DNA of 64,000 nucleotides from Mermis nigrescens (taxonomy: Eukaryota > Nematoda > Enoplea > Mermithida > Mermithidae), in the NCBI GenBank assembly GCA_036768485.1, contig JAVLUZ010000340.1, positions 1,196,701 through 1,260,700 of the forward strand. The letters are read 5' to 3'. Position numbers and translations under genes: made by a program. Positions 52,746 to 63,793 of the stretch are shown in pieces; within the stretch, counting starts at the first letter, position 1; each line of letters begins with the position of its first letter. The notes beneath the pieces are model-generated. The model was given only the letters and a program-made list of their open reading frames with translations. It was not told the origin of the DNA and did no database searches.

Positions 52746-53281
52746 TTTTCAACTTATTCTTATCGCTAATAATTGCCGGTTTAATTTTTTTGGATGACAT
52801 TAATTGGATAAGTAAAGCAAAGCGTAAGAGAACAAAACGTAAGCAATGAATGAGAATTGTTAATAGACAAAAAGAAAAATGAGAACCAAAACCAACTTAG
52901 CACAATCAACAGAACTTGTCTGATCTTGTTTAGGAGCCAAAAGGATCTGATCTCCTTTATCATACATTCATTTTGTGCAATGTACGTAGCGGTACATTAG
53001 GTATCGCCCATACACTCAAAAATACTAAGAAAAAATTATTAGTCGGAAAAGTCTTTGATTTTGACTAGTACTAGTCAAAATTTACTAGTTTTGAATAGTA
53101 AATGGTGGAACGCTAGTTTTTATTACTTGTATTGAATAGACTATTCAGAATTCACTATTCACTATTCACTATTCATTTTTGGTGGAAGTGGGCCCAGGTC
53201 GCCAAAAGTAAATTAAAGCCATTAAAAAATATTATCTGGCACATAGCATTCAAAAAAAATTTGAAGAATTATTATCATTGA

Positions 53282-54179
53282 CAGTGACGGATTTAAGGAG
53301 GGCTGGGGGATGGTGGCCGCCCCCCATTGGCCTGAAACATTTGGCGAGATAAAGAATGGAAATGTACATAATATGCAATGATTTTCGGCCATCAGTGATT
53401 ATAATTTTTGAATTTTTCTGGCGCTTTGCACAGGATTATACCTATTGATAACATTTATTTATTTGCTTTGCAATCTGGAACCCATGTTTTTCTCACGGAA
53501 TAGCTTTCAAAACAATTTCATGAGCACAATCAGCTATTTAGGCATAGATTTCTTTTATTTTTGAGCATAACTTTTCAGAAAATTTCATCAAATGTTACAA
53601 ATGCAGGAATTTGAGCAGTAAATTGAGCTTCTAAACAACTTACAGACACACATGGGCGTGGGGGGTTGGAGGGAGGGGTATGCATCCCCTAAGAAGCGAA
53701 AATACCCCCTCCCCTAGAAATCAAAATACCCCCAGAATCCAATTTTTGAAATTTTTTTTTGTGTTTTCTGCAATTTTTGAAGCCAATGGATAGTGCTCAA
53801 TTAGGAACATTGAAAAATTGTGTTTATTCACCATACCATAATTTTTAAGGCCATTTTTCGACCTTTAAAAAATCTTGCACCCCCAGAATTTTGATGCTGC
53901 CCACATATGCTAACAGCCTTAATTTCTCAAATATTCTGGCGCTTTGGGCTTAATTTTTGCTGAAATCAAAAAAATAATGTTTTTTTGCTGAATGTCTAGA
54001 ATTTCGAAATTTTTCCAGAAATTTTGCATAAAAAGTGATTTTAAATTAAAGTAGACAGCGTAAAACGCCAAAAAAACGCTCTTTCGCATGTGAATGCAAA
54101 TTTTTGGACCCATTTTTGACTGCTCCCGGAAAAGTTGGGGTATTGCTCCCCATTGAAGAAAATCCTAGATCCGCCACTG
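53282..54179. mobile_element. hAT-type non-autonomous element with 8-bp duplication
   Basis: Left end CAGTGACGGATTTAAGG and right end CTAGATCCGCCACTG are inverted repeats. ATCATTGA flanks it at 53274-53281 and 54180-54187, a perfect 8-bp duplication. No coding. It contains an M1 element. Relatives lie at 34539, 37536 and 63156. Confidence 0.93.
53647..53909. mobile_element. M1 element inside hAT-type element
   Basis: Termini cacacatgggc and gcccacatatg, 263 bp. Flanks CTTACAGA and CTAACAGC agree at six of eight positions. The related sequence near 34810-34830 lacks it. Confidence 0.88.
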
Positions 54180-54189
54180 ATCATTGATG

Positions 54190-55379
54190 ACCAAAATCAT
54201 TGCAAATTATACATCGATTCTTCATCTCACCAAATATTTTGAACTTGTAGGGGGGCGGCCAACCTGTCCCCGCCCCTAAAGATTCTCCCCCTAATAATTA
54301 TAAGTACCTGGATACAGCTTTCATCAGTGAAAATCATTTTTTTTAATGCTAATATCCAGGATCAGATATCAACAAAAGGCAATCCGTTTTGACTTGTTGG
54401 CGTCTCTGACAATTTGACCATATTTTGGATGGGCAGGACACCATCCTAAATTATGACACAGTCTGTTGACCGTTTGAATAGAAATAGAAATTCATACTCT
54501 GCCACTATAATGTTGGCCATCTGGCATCCTGTCAGTAACACAGAAAAACAGCGTAGCAGGAGCTTTTGAATGCAGATGAATAAGACCCTAAGAACATGGA
54601 GTTTTGTATGCCAGAAAACGCACTGAAATGATAAAATTCTCCGAAATGTATCATATTTTGCGAATCACAATGCAGAAAAATGCTTAAAATTATCAAATTT
54701 GTGCACAGCCCAAAAAAATTGAGATTTTGTTGCAAAAAATCCATACAAAATGATGAAATACTCGTAAACACATTTTTAAGATGATGAATATGATCAAAGT
54801 CAACGCCCAATTTCTTAGGCTTTAAATTGTGGGCTGCTATAATTTATGATATTTTGAACACTATAAAATGCATTGAATGATTTAGCTTGTATGGATATGA
54901 AGCGCCCAAACTTTTAAGCTTGAAACGCATTATATTGGGAGGAATAATTAGACTCATGTTAACAGAAAAAATGTTGTAGCTTCTTATGTCAACAAATAAA
55001 GTGCTTAAATTTTGGAGATTCTGTTGGCAAAATATACTAAAATGATAAAATCTGCATTTCAAAAATAAAAATTAATTAAGATAAATGAATTTACAAGAAT
55101 TTTTGAAACTTCAAAATTAAATAACACATAAAATGATTGAATTTGCACAAAAAAGCAGAAATTTGGGAGATGATGAAATGATTGAACTTGTATGTTGTGC
55201 AAAACTTTTGGAAAGTTCCGCAATAGAAAATGCAAAGTGGACAATAAAATATGCATTAGATTGAATAAATTTGGAAGAATACTGGAAATTTAAAACTAGC
55301 AATACATAAAAATAATCAAATTTGTAAAGTGATTTTGACACCAGAAAATGCTTCAATATTATCAAATTTGTAAATAGTG
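54190..55379. other. No gene; degenerate A-rich repeats
   Basis: AT-rich sequence in which short phrases such as AAAATGATNAAATT and GCANAAAATG recur loosely (54580-55370). No ORF shows protein character. It looks like an old decayed repeat. Confidence 0.4.
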
Positions 55380-55879
55380 TATCTACACGCTTTTTACCCC
55401 TCAAAATTAGTCAATTATTTGCTGGGTTGCAAATTTGGCGCTGTAGCTAAAAAGATGCAGGTTGTTTGCTGTCGGACCATGATTCCAACCAGTCCCATCT
55501 CGCTAGACCCACCGTCCCGCTTAACCCACCATCCCGCTAGACCCACTGTCCCATTAGACCCACCAGTACGCTTATAAGCAAAAACAGAAATGCTTGCACT
55601 TGCAAAGTGTATCCATTCAAGTATATATGTTTAGAAAAATATATAATTAATTAATTAAAAAATAACTACATTTAATTTAATTGATAAATAAATAAATTTT
55701 GTATTTTATTGCATGAAATTGTGTACACAACAAGTTATGACATGCAAAGAAGATATGTGCATGCGTGTGTGTGTTTGGCAACAGTAAGTAACCAGTTATC
55801 ACAAAATGTTTTTCACTTAAGCGTCTTGATTATTTTTAAGAGTCAGAATGTATGTAGTTAATGCTTATTAATTTATTTT

Positions 55880-56640
55880 AAAATCCCTTGATTCATTTTT
55901 CTTTTAATAATTTTTAACTTTGTTGAATTAATTTTTTAATCATTTTCAGATTTTAAAAATTTTAATTAGTTCTAATTTATTAAGCCTAACTAATTAAGTA
56001 CGTCATAATTAATTGAATACCTCTTTAATGGATCAAAATTAAATTAATCATTGCTCAATTACCATAAAATAATCAACTAAAATTGATTAATTAACTGATC
56101 AATCAATTAAATTCTTATTTAATTAATCAACTGATTCTTGATTAATGAATCAATTGCTGTTAAGTAATTAATTAAAATCAAATAATTAATTAAACGTTCA
56201 ATTCTGTTATTAATTTACCTATTTCTTTAATAATTAATTAATTTAATCTGAATCAATTGCACTCATATGATAAATTAAGCTGGATTGAGTAATAAATTAC
56301 TTTTAATTAATTATTTTCATTAATTACATATTACAGGAATAAGACCTCAATTAATTTTTTACTGATTAAATAGTCTTGACTAATTAATGATCAAAATTAA
56401 TTATATAAGTAACTGTTAATTAATTAAGTGCTTCTAGTTATTTAATGAAAATTAATTATTTAATTTACTAATAATTCGCCTCTTGATTCATCAATTAGGT
56501 GTTAATTAATTAAATCTTTATTAATTAATTTAATTCTTAATTAATTAATCTTAATTGACTCCTAAATAATTAAACTTGAAATTAATTAATTAAAACCAAA
56601 TAGAATAATCAAGTTCTAATTAATGAATGCATAAACTATT
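55880..56640. repeat. TTAATTAA-rich tract
   Basis: TTAATTAA or a one-base variant recurs dozens of times without fixed spacing, giving very low GC. No open frame. It forms the core of the insertion at 55492-57212. Confidence 0.85.
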
Positions 56641-56785
56641 AATTATTGATCATTATTAATTAGTTGCTGATTTTTAAGGCATATGAACTATTAATTATTG
56701 ATCCTTATTAATTAGTTGCTGATTTTTAAGGCGTATAAACTATTAATCATTGATCCTTATTAATTAGTTGTTGATTTCTAATGTA
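56634..56785. repeat. 52-bp tandem repeat, three units
   Basis: AACTATTAATTATTGATC starts units at 56634, 56686 and 56738, an exact 52-bp period, with only a few substitutions between units. Confidence 0.92.
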
Positions 56786-58300
56786 AGTATCAACTTGTCA
56801 TATTTGAATGAAGTACCAATGGTAATTATATACAATTGCACATTCATGAAAACAAACTAACCGCTTGTTATTGACTGTCACACATCTCAAGCATGCTTTT
56901 AAATTAATGATTACAAAATATTTTGCAGAATTCACTTGAGCGTCTTGATAACTACTTTTCATTTCACATGTACATAATATGTATGTCTTCATTTTTTTGG
57001 GTGGGTCTTCTGAGACAGTGGGACTAGCAGGACGGTCGCAAAATGGTGGGTCCAGTGGGACACCTCATTATGCACATGGTGGGTCTAGCAAGACTTCCGG
57101 TGGGTCTAGCAGGACAAAAAAAGTGGGTCTAGTGAGATGGTGGGTCTAGTGGGATGGTGGGTCTAGCGGGACGGTGGGTCTAGCGGGACGGTGGGTCAAG
57201 CCAGTCACAATCATTCCAACCATACAAAGCACTGAGGCAATCTAGCCATGCAGCGCTGATTGGTCTCACTAGCAAGTCACGTACATACCACAAGATGTAT
57301 GCAGCATGAGCTATCCTGTGGATTTTATATATGTCCCCTCTCTTATCATATAAAAGATAGGTGACATGACCGCTAATCCGGTTAAGCCTGTGTTGAGATC
57401 GGAAAAAATCAACATTGTATATAGACGCCAACTATCCTATTCTCATTGGTTAAAATTATCACTGTCATAAGCATATCTTTGTTTTTGTTAGATCATTCCC
57501 TTTTAGTTGATTATTCTTTGGCCATGGTGTTTTGCCCTGTATTCGCTTGTAGCGCTTGTATAGCTGTTTTATTTCATCTATTGGAAGGACCATTTCTTTT
57601 TGTTTTTGTTTGGTGTACATAAATGTCAAAAATCAGTTACCTAGAAGTGCATTATACTGCAGGTAGCTTTTGGATTTGGGTGATGGCTCCAACTAGATAA
57701 TTTTTTGTATAATTCAGGTGATTTCCTTTTTGTTTTTCACTTTGTCAAAAATTCTTTCATTTAGCTTTTTGATCTAAAATTATAAAAATTATTACATATT
57801 TTTTATAAAGGATGACTACGTGGTTTAGAGCTCTGTGTTGCTGTATTTAATGTTCATTGTGCTCACTGAAACCATAAATGTAATCCTTTTTTACCATAGG
57901 TAATCTGGTGCAAAAACAAGTATCAAATCTTTTTGTGTTAATTATTATTTTGGTCTAAAATAGGTCAACTGACCTAGGGAAAATTTGGGGTTACTTAATT
58001 ACTGCTACATTAGGTATCTAGGGCGTAGCCGCTCAAATCTCCTAGGTATGGACAAATCTAGGTCGGAGGAGATTTTGGGTTGTAAGTAAATTGGGAGTCA
58101 AGTGGTTGAGTAAGGGCAAATTGCGCAGCAACCTGACTAGTGCTAAGGTTGGCCAGGTACTTGAGTAAGTTCAGTAGGTACTTATAGGGGGTTATTGATT
58201 AGGTAGTTGTTTGTGTGTAGGGTATCTCTGCAGTTGGCTTGGCATGCGTCCATTTAGATATCTGTACTTACTGCAATTGCTCAAAATCCACCACACCTAA

Positions 58301-59217
58301 TATATTTACAATTTGACAGAAATTTAGAAAATTTTGTTATCAGAGACCAAAGTTTTTGTGATTTCAAAATTAAAAAAATACATAAATGATAAAATTTGTA
58401 CAAAACATGGACAAAAATTTGGCATAAAGCGCAAAAAATTGTTTAGCTGTTTGCAATCAGGTCATGTTTTGATTTGGTTCCAGGGGAAGGGCATGTGCAC
58501 CATGTGCCAGCCCCCATCTACGCTCATAATAAAAATTATTTTGTCTTGGCAATTAATTTGGATTAATTTAACTCAAATAACTTGATCAATTGTTTTTCCA
58601 CTTTTTAATACATGCTCCAGCTTAGCAGATTGAGAATGAGTAAATGAGGTGTATGTCTCTAATTAGGCGTTTTCATAATTGTGCTTCGCTTTTCTGTTTG
58701 GAATCATAGGACATAAATACAATGTTGTATGTAGCGCGCACATGTAAGTTGTGCATTGATGCATGGAATTGACTTGAGACTTCTGAATGTTACCAAATAA
58801 ATTTTGTACAATTCGGTTCAATGAAGGCACTTGCTTGCTTTTACGGAGAACAAAAATAAAAATAAACCATTACCATCGAGATCAAAAAATTTATCATAGT
58901 TTGCGCATGGAAAACTACTTTTTTGTGTACTTATGGTTAATATTTCTGTCAACTTGTTGATTATACTTACTACTTACTGCATTAGTTTTTTAAATCACTC
59001 AACTTGGCGTGTATAGTAATGCATGATCAAAAAATTTTAAAATCTCCTTACCAAGAGTTCAACTAGATGAGCTGCATTTGTGGAGCAAACGCACTAGCAA
59101 AATTTCTGCATCTTTTTGATTGTAAATACAAGCGAGAACAACAATATTGAATTTCTGGATAAATAGGAATTGAATAACTATCTAATTAAAATTTTTTGAC
59201 ACATTTACACCCTTTAA
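58301..59217. other. No gene seen
   Basis: AT-rich stretch of about 0.9 kb with only short open frames that lack recognisable domains. Confidence 0.4.
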
Positions 59218-59539
59218 GGCCGCGTTAGAAACAATTTTTACTACTATTCCGCTGCATTATACCTGCTCTGACCAGGTATAAAATGGTGGAATAAAAGCAG
59301 CTCTTCTAATTTCTGAGATAACTTATTTCACCTTCTGTCATACCGATTATTTTTATTCAGCTGTTTTATCCCAAGGTTAGCGCCCAGAATGGCGCTATTA
59401 CGCATTCTGTCATACCAACTTTATTCTTGGAATATCACTGTTTGTCTCGCTTTCTGTAATACCAAAATATTTTATTCCGCCCTCTTATCCCACTGTGTTA
59501 TCCTGGAATAGCACTATACCGCATTCAGTCATACGGCCC
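59218..59539. mobile_element. TTAA-flanked miniature element
   Basis: Flanked by TTAA at 59214-59217 and 59540-59543. Left end GGCCGCG and right end CGGCCC are short inverted repeats. Inside, ATTCTGTCATACC-type phrases recur four times on the plus strand. A TTAA duplication suggests a piggyBac-type MITE. Confidence 0.65.
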
Positions 59540-59979
59540 TTAAGGAAAATAAAATTAGCTATATGTACCTCATTTTTTGTCAATTTCCTACTAAATTATA
59601 AAATATTAAATAGGAAAATAATGATTGTCATGGAAAAATGAGACAATATGATGGCCAAAAATGGATGAAAATTGAAATTTACGGAGTTCATTGTATAAAT
59701 GATGGCAATTAACATACTAAGGAAGCGGATTCTTCCCCAACAGCTCAGCGTAATAATATCTTTTTGAATGATTTATTTTTAATTTTGCCAATTCGATAAT
59801 TCTGGCGCTGAAGTCAAAAAATTTGCCCACGTAAATATTGACTTAAATTTGTTCCAATCGGTGCCATGTATAAAATGAGTCAGACATAATTCAGAAAATG
59901 ATATTAAAATAGGCCGCTCATTTGATTTTAATAATTGCCTCAATGAAAAATGTAAGCAAAATGGTTACTCACATTTGCA

Positions 59980-60549
59980 CAATATCCCTCGCATTCCCAT
60001 GTGTTTTTTGAAGTCAAAGGTTCCCATGCTAGGATGCCGTCCTAGCCTGGTTAAATGTACTTAGTCTCACTCAAAATAGCTAATAGTAGTATCATTTTGT
60101 GCAGTTTTTTATACTCTTTCCGAATATTTTTGTCATTTTTTGCTTAAGTAATTTAGAAGAAGTTATAAGCAAAAAAACCGCTACAATACTTAACCATGGG
60201 CATGAAGTGGACATGCATAAAATAAATACAAATAGTATATTTCAGTTGACCAAAATATCATTTTAGAACTGTAGTAGCTGATAAAAAAGCAGAAGCCCAC
60301 CAATCTTTTACTAATCATTGGCCAAAACTTTTTTGATAATTTAAGTTTTTACGTGATAATCATAAAAATATGCTAATTTTTAGGATGTATAATTTTATTT
60401 ACTAGCTTCAATATTTCAAATGATGTAACTAGGTCTAGAATGAGGCTTGACAAAGTTTTGTAGTCATACAAAACATACAAAGAAAATAAATTGCAAAAAA
60501 ATGATCAGCTAGGACGCCGTCCTAAATCACAGGAATGCAAGGGATATTG
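59980..60549. mobile_element. Terminal-inverted-repeat element, 570 bp
   Basis: CAATATCCCTCGCATTCC at the left is matched by GGAATGCAAGGGATATTG at the right, 17 of 18 bases. Each end is followed inward by a near-palindrome, CTAGGATGCCGTCCTAG or CTAGGACGCCGTCCTAA. No target duplication is visible and no gene is present. Confidence 0.7.
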
Positions 60550-61009
60550 TTCAGATTACTGTAGTCAGTAGGACACTGTGCTGTGCAGATCTCCTAATTT
60601 TTAACTCTCCACCTATAATTTTTTTAGCAGTGGGAGGTCATCAGAAATTTCTTTGCAGCTTTATCCTGTGCATTACATGCAACACACGCATTTTCATCAG
60701 GTACATACATATATAGGTGGTACATAGGTACTCGAAAAAATGATATGCGTATGCAATGGACCAAATAACGATGATACTTACATAGTTAATTAATCTTCAG
60801 TAAAACTTACCAAATTTTATTGATATTAATTGATGAGAGAATAATATATTGCAATCAATTGTCTGGAATTAGCAAATTTTGTGCAGTCAACAAGGCATAA
60901 CTGTATCCTTTCTACATGCCAGAGTACAATTACTTATATTTTATTGATTATAAAGTAAAGTTGGCAGTCAGTGTGTTTTTAGGTTATTTTCCATTTGGAC
61001 CTCAGGCTG
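60550..61009. other. No gene seen
   Basis: AT-rich stretch of about 460 bp between the inverted-repeat element and the coding remnant at 61010. Nothing recognised. Confidence 0.4.
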
Positions 61010-61567
61010 TAATTCATTCAAAATAAATACAAAGAAACGTGGTCTCAGATTTAAAAGACCTAAAATCCTTGCACTTGTTGAATTCACAGAGGATAATACT
61101 TTTGAGGTAATTGAGACAAAGAAAATTAAAAGCGAAATGTTGAAAAGGGTGGAAAAATAATATTTAGCTGGCCAGCAAAAGGAGATGCCAATGGCATCAT
61201 CTTTGGATTGAGCAACAGCAAGTCTAATTTGATTGAAGAGAGAGTTAGTGGTCTCACCGGTTATGATTCGGAAGTAGAAGATGACCATGAAAAGGAGGTT
61301 GATCAAGGTAGAACAGGTAGTACATCAAAACGCACTAAGAGGTGTCCAATTAATACCAGCATTCTGCAAGCGGACTGGCATATCGGAATTCCACCAGAAC
61401 TTGAAATGGGAAGTGGTTTGTCTGGCTCCTCATCTCTTCTTTCAACGCTATCTGAGGCAATAAATGTGGGTTGTACTTTTGATCCACCAGCATTGACAAT
61501 TACTCACCCTGAATCCAGCATCCACATCTTGCCATTAACATCTAGTTCGCCTCACAGAACTGATTGA
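61010..61567 (+). pseudogene. Unrecognised coding remnant
   Basis: Two plus-strand frames join into one plausible protein after one frameshift near 61150. The first has LALVEFTEDNTFEVIETKK. The second reads IIFSWPAKGDANGIIFGL, GLTGYDSEVEDDHEKEVDQ, a basic KRTKR, and a Ser-rich end to a TGA at 61567. The pattern of a short valine/aspartate-rich strand region, a WP-containing strand and a low-complexity tail resembles proteins carried by some DNA transposons or BEN-type host proteins, but no family can be claimed. Codon use looks more protein-like than the surroundings. Confidence 0.4.
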
Positions 61568-61939
61568 GAGGAAGTAAATGTATATAGATTTTCAACCTTA
61601 TTATTTTTTGACTCACTGAGTGACATTTTGGGCTTCGATTTATAGTCTGTTTCACAAAATTTTGGTCATAAATTTTTAAACTATGTCCACACTGGCAGAT
61701 TGCAATAATAGCATTGATTTGATATATAATTATTGTAATCCATTGGCTTACTCTCAAAGAAATTCTAAAAATTTATGCTTAAACTTATGCAAAACAGACT
61801 ATAATTAGTGTGAATTCATTTATTTTTAATTTTAATTTGATTTGTATAAAGAATGAATTTGTTGTTACAATTTTGAGCTGGATAGTGTGCTTTATTTTTC
61901 TAACACTGTACACTAAATAAGAAACACTGCTTATTAAAC
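61568..61939. other. No gene seen
   Basis: About 370 bp of AT-rich DNA between the coding remnant and the next M1 element. No feature recognised. Confidence 0.4.
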
Positions 61940-62422
61940 CACACCTGGGCAGGGGGTTGGGGGCATACGTGGGCAGCTAGAAAATTCTGGGGGAGTGCAA
62001 GATTTTTTGAAGGTCGAAAAATGGCCTTAAAAATGGTGGTATGGCGATAAAAACACCATTTTTCGACGTTTCTCATCAAGCACTATCCATTGGCATCAAA
62101 AAATTGCGAAAAAGACGAAAAAATTTTCAAAAATTGAATTCTGGGGGAAGTATTTTGGTTTCTGGGGGGTGCATACCCCCACAAACCTCTCCCCACGCCT
62201 AGGTGTGGTTGGGGTATGCACCCTCCCAAAAAACCAAAATACCCCCCATGAATGAAAATACCCTCCACAATTAAATTTTTAAAAATTTTTTTCGTTTTTT
62301 TCGCAATTTTTTGATGCCAATGGATAGTGCTTCAATAAGAAATGTCAAAAAATGGTGTTTTTGCCAAACCACCATTTTTGAGGCCATTTTTGACCTTAAA
62401 AGAATCTTGCACCCACCCCCTG
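61940..62422. mobile_element. M1 element carrying another M1
   Basis: Begins cacacctgggc at 61940, is interrupted at 61964, and resumes at 62216 with the usual core to about 62422. The right terminus is missing. Confidence 0.8.
61964..62207. mobile_element. M1 element nested in M1
   Basis: Termini catacgtgggc and gcctaggtgtg, 244 bp. GTTGGGGG precedes and GTTGGGGT follows, an 8-bp duplication with one mismatch. It is inverted relative to the outer copy. Confidence 0.9.
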
Positions 62423-62736
62423 GATCCTGGAAAAAATTGTTTGGGTTGAGGGGGTCTAGTTCCAGAATGGAAAAACAAGAAATCTTTTGGGGAAAATGAG
62501 GCTAAATGCAGGCCAAAAATGAATGAAAATTTTGAAATTTTTTTGCCCTAAATGTGCAAGACACTGTTTAGAAAACAAATTTTAGCACTCACTTTTTGAA
62601 GGCATTTTGGCCTAAAAGCTCAATTATTGACCCCCCCACGACACCGGCCTTGAATGTCAATATATTTTGTGCTGTGTACTTTGAGGCTAAAATTAGTGCA
62701 TAATTCATTTTTTCCTGCTTTTATCAATTGCGAAGT

Positions 62737-62913
62737 CTACAGCGTATTTCGGCAATTAATACTCTGAGCAGCAATATCAAAGCGGCAATACCAATATTGT
62801 ATGAAATCAATATTTCAATTCAGTCACTTTGCCAGCAGAGGTCGTTTGATTTAATTTTAAGCACTGAACATGCGCTTGAAAGCTTAGAGGCAGATACAAT
62901 TAAATCAAGTTAG
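62737..62913 (+). CDS. Possible 3' terminal exon
   Basis: A 59-codon open stretch ends in TAG at 62911. It follows a pyrimidine-rich run ending ATCAATTGCGAAG or CTACAG, either of which could be a splice acceptor near 62736-62744. The peptide alternates Ile, Leu, Asn and Ser (ISAINTLSSNIKAAIPILYE, LSTEHALESLEADTIK) and looks helical, similar in style to C-terminal helices of transposon-associated Myb-like proteins. An AATAAA signal lies at 63021. Neither the acceptor nor any earlier exon is proven. Confidence 0.35.
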   Translation, partial: LQRISAINTLSSNIKAAIPILYEINISIQSLCQQRSFDLILSTEHALESLEADTIKSS

Positions 62914-63020
62914 AAGTAGTTTATTTTGCACTAATTTGAGCGAATGTAGTTGACATTGAGTTTCTATGATCACAGTTATGAGCTATTAAAATAATCTTTA
63001 TGATCAGGGTTTTGATGCTC

Positions 63021-63026
63021 AATAAA
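63021..63026 (+). terminator. Candidate polyadenylation signal
   Basis: AATAAA lies 108 bp past the stop codon of the possible exon at 62737-62913. In AT-rich DNA this hexamer occurs often by chance, so its position is the only support. Confidence 0.3.
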
Positions 63027-63155
63027 CAGTCTTTCATGCCCAACCTTTTAAATACATCATTGTGATTTATTTTACTCATTCTTCATGATATTGTAAATTT
63101 AATATTTTCTGGCTGATTTTTTTGCACCAAATAAAAAGATACTAAAGGCACTTCA

Positions 63156-63749
63156 CAATGGTAGATTTAAGGGGTCGGGAGGGAGTGGCCCCCCATGGGT
63201 CAAGAACATTTGGCGACATGAAGAATGGATAAATAATTGTAATGATTTTTGACCGTCAGTGATCATAATTTATCAAATTTTTCACCAAATCATGACATTC
63301 ATTTTTCCTTGGCGACCTGGAAGCAATTTTGCTCATGGAATAGCATTCAAAACAACTTCAAGAGCAGAAATAGCTCTTGCGGCATAGCTTTCTTCTAGTT
63401 GCTTAATTTAAAAATGTTTTTGGCGTTCCTCATCAGATGCAACAAACACAGGACATTGAGAGTAAATCAAGCTTCTATACGTTCATCCGCCTAAATATCA
63501 CCAGCGCTTTGCACCGCATATTCACTAATTTCAAAGTAATTTAATGATTTTTTTCACAGAAAAACTGTCAAAAATTTAAAAATTGTGGAAAAAGTTTCGC
63601 ACTAAACGTGTTTCTAAATAAAAGTTGATAATCTTAAATGTCAAAAAATATCATTTTGCATGAGAGGGCAAATTTGGACCTATCTTTGTCTGTTTTTGGA
63701 AAAGTTAAAGTACTGCCCATCCCTTAGATGAATCCTAGATCCTCCACTC
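63156..63749. mobile_element. hAT-type relic of the CAGTGGCGGATCC family
   Basis: Aligns with 53282-54179 over its length apart from the M1 insertion: CAATGGTAGATTTAAGG at the left, CATTTGGCGACATGAAGAATG, TGATCATAATT, and TCCTAGATCCTCCACT at the right. Termini have decayed and no clear 8-bp duplication remains. Confidence 0.7.
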
Positions 63750-63793
63750 CTTCACAACCAGATATGCACGTGGGGGTTTGGGGGGTCCTAAGC

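Larger units (their letters stand above)
34978..53195 (+). mobile_element. PIF/Harbinger transposon, heavily interrupted
   Basis: The left terminus near 34978 reads GGTTCCACCAAATTTTGAAT and the right terminus near 53165-53195 is its inverted relative (GGTGGAAGTGGGC, preceded by ATTCACTATTC repeats). Between them lie both halves of a HARBI1-like transposase and a Myb/SANT-like ORF on the opposite strand, the standard two-gene Harbinger content. Without its insertions the element would be about 3.5 kb. The two main insertions are a hAT element and the Penelope array. A 3-bp target duplication could not be fixed. Confidence 0.82.
55492..57212. mobile_element. 1.7-kb insertion with inverted 17-bp minisatellites
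   Basis: ATTCCAACCA occurs at 55482-55491 and again at 57213-57222, and the RptA copy near 32890 has it once, so the block between is an insertion. Near its ends lie tandem GGTGGGTCTAGCGGGAC units, inverted at the left (55500-55562) and direct at the right (57000-57197). The core is an extreme TTAATTAA-rich tract. No gene. Confidence 0.8.
55380..58300 (+). mobile_element. Repeat RptA, second copy, with insertion
   Basis: Segments 55380-55491 and 57213-58300 together align with the inverted RptA at 31270-33020. A 1.7-kb unrelated block lies between them. No protein is recognised in RptA. A region near 57960-58250 is rich in TAGGTA/ACCTA motifs. Confidence 0.75.

Noticed and set aside
55377..55577. 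Pro-rich frame
   Set aside because: It reads the inverted 17-bp minisatellite.
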